A stretch of 64,000 nucleotides of DNA, taken from assembly GCA_942491885.1 (NCBI GenBank), contig CALOCQ010000008.1, forward strand, positions 806,001 to 870,000, written 5' to 3'. Shown here one piece after another: positions 59,893 through 64,000 of the stretch. The stretch comes from CALBPI01 sp942491885 (GTDB lineage Bacteria > Pseudomonadota > Gammaproteobacteria > Steroidobacterales > Woeseiaceae). The notes beneath the pieces are model-generated. The model searched no databases. It saw nothing but the letters and a program-made list of their open reading frames with translations, and was not told the DNA's origin. Positions within the stretch are counted from its first letter, which is position 1. Every line of letters begins with the position of its first letter. Position numbers and translations under genes: made by a program.

Positions 59893-60915
59893 TCAATCGA
59901 CCACGGGTTCCCAGTCTTCGCCTAGGTTGTAGGCATCGATCGCGGCGGCCTTTTCCGCGGTCTCCTCGCCCAGATCGGCCTGGTAGACGATGCCGCGCTG
60001 GTTCACCTGGAAGCTCATGATGCCGGAGTTGTCATAGCTGGCGGGCCAGGCGAGCAGCGCGAAGCCGCCCGTCAGGCGACCGTCTTCGACATAGTCGCTT
60101 GCGCCGCCGGGGGCATTCGGACCCTGCGCCTTGAGGATCTTGAAAAAGTATCCGTGATAGGGTCGTGGGCCTTCGCCCTCGGCGCGCATCCCGTAGCCCT
60201 CGTTGACCGCGTCCGCCACCAGCGGCCCCATCGGGCTCTCCGGCTCGCCGTCGGTGCTCGGCCAATACAGACCGTCGCGTTTGCCTTCGCTGCTCCAGAA
60301 GCGGTCGGCGTAGGCGGGCGTGCCGTCGCCGTCCGGATCCGCCGCCAGATACTCCATCTGCGCATCGACGAAGGCGCGGGCGGTGGCGATGGCCGTGAGT
60401 TCGTTCAACCCAATGCGTCGATCCAGCAGTTCCTCGATCCCGGCCTCGGTGTCGAAATACCAGCCGTCGGCATCGCGCGCCAGCGGGATCGGGAAGGGCC
60501 AGTCGTTGGGGCCGATGACGAGGATCGCGCTGTCGTCGGTCTCGTCTTCGATCGAGGCCGACTCGCGCGCCAACTCGACGAAGTCTTGACGGTCCTGCGC
60601 GTCGGCGACCGGGTCGCCGGAGACCAAGGCATCGAGGTCCGCACCGAGCACGTCGAACAGGGCATCGCCGCCGTCGGCCGCGGCGGCATCGATCAGCTCC
60701 ATCGCGGCGGCGTCGGGTGTCTCGAAGTGCATCGGCGCGGCCGTGGACTCGTCGGTTTCGGCGGGCTCGGTTGCCAACCCCGGCGCCTCCGCCACAGCGG
60801 CGTCCTCGGTCGAGGCAGATTCAATCGGGGCGGATTTAACCGGATCGGTCGCGGCCCATGCGCCCGGCAGGACGCCGGCGCTCAATGTGGCCAATAGAAA
60901 CATGAGTTTGTGCAT
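59893..60915 (-). CDS. DUF2950 family exported protein
   Basis: 340 residues. A signal peptide (MHKLMFLLATLSAGVLPGAWA) precedes an acidic Ala/Glu/Thr-rich stretch (about 22-60). The DUF2950 domain follows: ADLDALVSGDPVADAQDRQD, DWPFPIPLARDADGWYFDT, AIATARAFVDAQMEYLAADP, GYFFKILKAQGPNAPGGASDY and LAWPASYDNSGIMSFQVNQR. The function is unknown. It is upstream of nothing on its strand but often pairs with DUF3300 proteins, and here the DUF3300 gene lies 108 bp upstream on the same strand, so a shared operon is likely. Confidence 0.9.
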   Translation of the reverse strand: MHKLMFLLATLSAGVLPGAWAATDPVKSAPIESASTEDAAVAEAPGLATEPAETDESTAAPMHFETPDAAAMELIDAAAADGGDALFDVLGADLDALVSGDPVADAQDRQDFVELARESASIEDETDDSAILVIGPNDWPFPIPLARDADGWYFDTEAGIEELLDRRIGLNELTAIATARAFVDAQMEYLAADPDGDGTPAYADRFWSSEGKRDGLYWPSTDGEPESPMGPLVADAVNEGYGMRAEGEGPRPYHGYFFKILKAQGPNAPGGASDYVEDGRLTGGFALLAWPASYDNSGIMSFQVNQRGIVYQADLGEETAEKAAAIDAYNLGEDWEPVVD

Positions 60916-61023
60916 GGGTCGCGTTTCTCGCTTGCGGCGGCAATCAGTGGGAATTCGGGCGCTCCTCGAATTCGGGCGCTCGTCAAATTCGGGCTTAGGG
61001 GCGTTGGCGTCCAGTGAGCCGGA

Positions 61024-62682
61024 TCACCCGCGCCGACGGACCTTGCCTTTGCCCGATCTGGCACCCGATTTGGCACGGCTGGCGCCACCGCGCGCGCTTG
61101 CCTTGCGCGCAACATTGGGCTTGGACTTGGCCTTGAAGGCGCTGCTCTTGGCTGGTTTCCTGGCCTTTGCCTTCGCGGCGATCTTGGGCTTGGATGCCGA
61201 GCTTGTCGGTCGCTTTATCTGCTTGACTGCAGGGCGCTTGGCCGCCGTATTGACCGGCCGCTTCTTGGCCGCGGCGGCGACCTTGGGCTTGGCCCTAACC
61301 TTGGCCTTCGCCGCTGGGGCCTTCGCCTGAACCTTCGCTTTTGCCGCTGGGGCCTTCGCCTTGACCGCGGGCGCTCTGTTCTGAATTTTAGCCTTTGCCG
61401 CCGGTGCCTTAGCCTGAAGCTGCGCCCTGGCGTCAGCGGCGGCCGGTCGCTTGTCTCTTAGGTCGCCCAGCGTGCCATCCCCGCGTCGTTCGTTGAGCTG
61501 CGCCAAGCCGCCGCTGGCAGCCCCCTCGCGCTTGACCTGGCTCAGGTCCGGCGCCTTGAGCTTGCGATCGCCGTCGCGCAGTCGCCCGCGGGCCGTGTCG
61601 CGATCAATCGTGGTCTCCTTGCGCCGGGCCGTGAAGCGCTGCTCGGTGGACGCATCCCGATAGCGCACGCCGCCGCGGCGCTCAGGGTTGTGCTGCCAGG
61701 CCTTGACGTTGGTGCGGTTGATCTCGTTGCCCACCAGGCCCTTGTTGATGTTCACGGCGCCGCTTTCGAGGTTGACGTTGCGATCGACGCTGATGTTGTT
61801 GGGTTGGCGCCAGCCGTTGTTGTTCCAGTAGTTCGGCTGTGCCCAGTAGCTCGGCGCGCCGTAGTAACCGCGACCGCCGTAGTAGATGCGATCATCGTCG
61901 TCGTCCCACAGGATGGCCGCGGTGAGCAGACCACCGGCGACCGCGCCGATGCCGAAATTGATCAGGCCGCTGCCGGAGTCGCTGGTGGTTGTGGTCTGGC
62001 TGGTTGCCGGCGTCACCGTGCCCGCGGACAGGCCGGCCGCGTAGCCCTCCTCGTAGCGGCTGACCGCGTCGGCATAGGTGTCGGGGTAATACTGTGTTGC
62101 CGGGGGACTGCTGGCGCCGAACGTCGTCACCGGATCGTAGGTCGGCACATAGACCACCTCCGGCTGCGCCGGCTGGATGACGATGGTGTCGCCGGCCTTT
62201 TCCACCCGCTGCTGCTCGTTGCTGGTCAGCGCACCGGCCGCGTCCGCCTGATCGCGCAGCCGCTGGATGGCATCGGTGACATCGCCCTGCTGTGCCAGCA
62301 CGGCATCGCCCAGGTCCTGGGTCCAGTCGAGATTGTCGTTCATGAAGCCGAGCACGCTGGGAAAGAAGACCAGCGACTTGATGCTCTCGTCCCATTCCTC
62401 GGCATCGACCGCCGTTTGCAGCGCTTCGCCCTCAACCTCTGTGTTGTCCATGACCCAGCGATTGGCCTGCACAACGTCCAACGGATAGGTGCTGGCCATC
62501 AGCAACTGGGCGATCAGCGCGTCCGGGTAGAGCGCGATGGGCGCTACCAACTGCTCGATCTGCTCGGGCGGAAACGGATCGGCAGCCGCCGCCGCAACAT
62601 CCTCGGCAAGGCAGCTGGATGCCGACGACACTATCAGGATCGCGACAAGCGACCCCGTCAGCAATCGTTTGAGTGCATGCAT
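61024..62682 (-). CDS. DUF3300 family exported protein with a lysine/alanine-rich tail
   Basis: 552 residues. The start MHALKRLLTGSLVAILIVSS at 62682 gives a signal peptide ending near SCLA. The DUF3300 domain follows: LVAPIALYPDALIAQLLMAS, YPLDVVQANRWVMDN, WDESIKSLVFFPSVLGFMND and VYVPTYDPVTTF. A glycine/serine region with YYGGRGYYGAPSYWAQPNYW leads to about 190 residues rich in Lys, Ala, Arg and Pro that resemble a histone-H1-like nucleic-acid-binding tail. Such tails are unusual for this family. It shares a strand with DUF2950. Confidence 0.88.
   Translation of the reverse strand: MHALKRLLTGSLVAILIVSSASSCLAEDVAAAAADPFPPEQIEQLVAPIALYPDALIAQLLMASTYPLDVVQANRWVMDNTEVEGEALQTAVDAEEWDESIKSLVFFPSVLGFMNDNLDWTQDLGDAVLAQQGDVTDAIQRLRDQADAAGALTSNEQQRVEKAGDTIVIQPAQPEVVYVPTYDPVTTFGASSPPATQYYPDTYADAVSRYEEGYAAGLSAGTVTPATSQTTTTSDSGSGLINFGIGAVAGGLLTAAILWDDDDDRIYYGGRGYYGAPSYWAQPNYWNNNGWRQPNNISVDRNVNLESGAVNINKGLVGNEINRTNVKAWQHNPERRGGVRYRDASTEQRFTARRKETTIDRDTARGRLRDGDRKLKAPDLSQVKREGAASGGLAQLNERRGDGTLGDLRDKRPAAADARAQLQAKAPAAKAKIQNRAPAVKAKAPAAKAKVQAKAPAAKAKVRAKPKVAAAAKKRPVNTAAKRPAVKQIKRPTSSASKPKIAAKAKARKPAKSSAFKAKSKPNVARKASARGGASRAKSGARSGKGKVRRRG
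61290..61425 (-). repeat. Degenerate tandem repeat encoding KAPAAKAKVQ-like units
   Basis: Within the DUF3300 gene, about four imperfect copies of a roughly 33-base unit encode variants of AKAPAAKAK(V/I)(Q/R). Repeat copy number could vary between strains or assemblies. Confidence 0.6.
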
Positions 62683-63091
62683 GGTTTTCCTCCGCGGCGG
62701 CAAAGAATGGTATCGGTATGATGCTTGGTCCACCGGCAGACCACCGTCACCGGCAACGCTCGAATCGGGGACGGCGTTGACCCGCGCTTCCCGGAGCTGG
62801 TCAGGGTTCTATTGAGTGGCGCACTAACTTTGTTTAGACGCCCATTGCCTGTTCCGCAAGAGTTGGCAGCGAGATCGACTACCGCAGCTCGAATGGCGCC
62901 GAAGTTACCCCAACAGCGGAGCGTCTCGCTATGCATTTTTCGCAAGACGACGCCTAGCGCGTTGTTAAAGGCCGAAAACCGACGCGAAGGTGGCCGATCC
63001 TAGCTTTACCTATGCACAAGCGAGCGCATGCGTTCGCGACTAGGATCCGAGGCCGTCGATCCCAAACGATCCTGCAAGCATCTGGTCCGCG
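62683..63091. other. Intergenic region, no supported gene
   Basis: 409 bp between DUF3300 and the SCO1 gene, both on the minus strand. Short frames on both strands lack motifs and good start sites. The DUF3300 promoter should lie here, but no convincing -35/-10 pair stands out. Confidence 0.5.
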
Positions 63092-63748
63092 CTAATCAGA
63101 GGACGGAAGGCTCCCTTCCTGCAGCAGATCCTCGATGGCATCGACCAGCGCGTCGGTGGGCAGACCATGGGGCAACATGCGCGCGAGTTCTCCGTTACGG
63201 TCGAGCAGATAAAGGCTCGCGCTATGGTCGAGGGTGTAGTAGTCGGCGTCGGCGGTCTGGACGCGGGCGTAGCGTACCCGGTAGTGATCGGCGATCTGTC
63301 GCAGGGTTTCGGGGCTACCAGTGAGCCCGATCAGCCGCGGATTGAACCAGGTCACGTACTCGCTCAGACGCTCGGGCGTGTCGCGCTCCGGGTCGAGTGA
63401 GATGAACACCGGTTGCACCCGGGCCGCGTCAGCGCCGAGTTGCTTCATGGCGGCGTTGATGGTGGCCAGCGTCGTCGGACAGATATCCGGACAGAAGGTA
63501 TAGCCGAACGACAGCAGCACGATCTGCCCCCTCACCGATTGCGTCGACCAGGGCTCGCCGTTCTGGTCGGTCAGCTCGAAATCCCCGCCCGCCGGTGCCG
63601 CCAGGCTCATTGTCGAGAGCCAGGCAAGCGCGAGGCCCAGCACCAGATCCATTCTCAGGCCCACTGCCAGTCTGGCGCCCAGTCTGGCTGCCAGCCTCGG
63701 GCCCAGTTTGACCCCATGTCGCTGTCCGGTTCGAAAAACGTCTTGCAT
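63092..63748 (-). CDS. SCO1/SenC-family copper chaperone
   Basis: 218 residues from the longest start. Thioredoxin-like domain: FELTDQNGEPWSTQSVRGQI, the copper-binding SFGYTFCPDICPTTLATIN (Cys-x3-Cys), VFISLDPERDTPERLSEYV, and the third ligand His in YTLDHSASLYLLDRNG. SCO proteins deliver copper to the CuA site of cytochrome c oxidase. A start at 63652 (MDLVLGLALAWLSTMSLAAP) would give a neater signal peptide; the longer version adds an Arg-rich stretch of repeated GxRLxAR units. Confidence 0.9.
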   Translation of the reverse strand: MQDVFRTGQRHGVKLGPRLAARLGARLAVGLRMDLVLGLALAWLSTMSLAAPAGGDFELTDQNGEPWSTQSVRGQIVLLSFGYTFCPDICPTTLATINAAMKQLGADAARVQPVFISLDPERDTPERLSEYVTWFNPRLIGLTGSPETLRQIADHYRVRYARVQTADADYYTLDHSASLYLLDRNGELARMLPHGLPTDALVDAIEDLLQEGSLPSSD

Positions 63749-64000
63749 GCCTTGATGATCCTGCCCGCGAATTTAATCAGCAGGAGAAGCATGGGGCGTT
63801 CCAGGTCTTCGTCCGCGCTAGAGGCCGAGCGCGTCATCGCCGCAAAGTTGTCTGGGAGCGCGATGATCGCGTGATGGGCCTGAACGCGTGTCGGTGAATT
63901 CAGCCATTGCTGGCGGCGCCGTTGTCGCTGTGCCGTGACAGTCTGTTAACCAGGCGCTGGCGGTTGCGGCACTGCAGCTGAAAGCAAACGCTCACTGTTG

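Overview
The window reads as three stretches of DNA of different origin joined end to end. Positions 1 to about 2,790 carry the start of an Na+-translocating NADH:quinone reductase (Nqr) cluster of gammaproteobacterial type. About 2,798 to 50,220 is a Rhodobacterales (Roseobacter-like) chromosome. From about 50,224 to 64,000 the DNA is gammaproteobacterial again and looks Chromatiales-like. The Rhodobacterales call rests on gene content and order (trp, moa, moe, lexA, comEC, gltX, gltA, ccm, argC), a perfect alphaproteobacterial LexA box, double cold-shock-domain and class II ribonucleotide reductase genes, and a dispersed intergenic repeat found only in that stretch. Both joins cut genes: nqrC loses its C-terminal half, and at about 50,224 an mttB-type gene and an mrp gene, both missing their 5' ends, meet head to head. 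An assembly chimera is the simplest reading; a real insertion would need reads spanning the joins.

Layout. (1) nqrA, nqrB and broken nqrC. (2) 2.8-8.6 kb: MoxR/VWA pair, purL and a LysR regulator. (3) 8.8-17 kb: a large indolepyruvate ferredoxin oxidoreductase, acyltransferase, murI, argC, ccmE, and an endolysin/holin pair resembling the lysis cassette used for gene transfer agent release. (4) 17-30.5 kb: ccmF, ccmH, an enoyl-CoA hydratase, gltA, gltX, comEC, lexA, moeA, moaC, trpC, trpD, trpG. (5) 30.6-43 kb: mostly intact genes, namely a divergent polysaccharide deacetylase, trpE, ppiD, an aminotransferase, gpt, a LysE exporter, fabI, pdxH, a cold-shock protein, DUF192, tRNA-Pro, DUF4105 and a lipoprotein. 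(6) 43-50.2 kb: nrdJ, an ECF sigma factor, an EF-hand protein and mttB. (7) 50.2-64 kb: mrp, an AhpD-like protein, recD2, a TAXI binding protein, an IS91 remnant beside an Nramp fragment, an exported acetolactate decarboxylase with an SGNH hydrolase, a zinc metallopeptidase, DUF2950, DUF3300 and SCO1.

From about 8.8 to 30 kb almost every gene is interrupted by one or more single-base frameshifts, although protein order and conserved motifs are preserved. These are housekeeping genes, so uncorrected sequencing error is much likelier than biological decay. Coordinates for broken genes span the whole reconstructed gene. Genes with one or two breaks are typed CDS; those broken several times are typed pseudogene, meaning broken as written. 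A GC-richer block (about 17.2-28.1 kb) inside the Rhodobacterales stretch may come from a second, related genome.

How the genes work together: stop/start overlaps couple ppiD-trpE, trpG-trpD, trpC-moaC and moaC-moeA, so tryptophan and molybdenum cofactor synthesis share a transcript that leads into the self-regulated lexA. ccmE, ccmF and ccmH serve cytochrome c maturation. The most interesting biological details are an NqrB in which the flavin-carrying threonine appears to be glutamate, the endolysin/holin pair behind a CtrA-like site, and the exported acetolactate decarboxylase overlapping an SGNH hydrolase.
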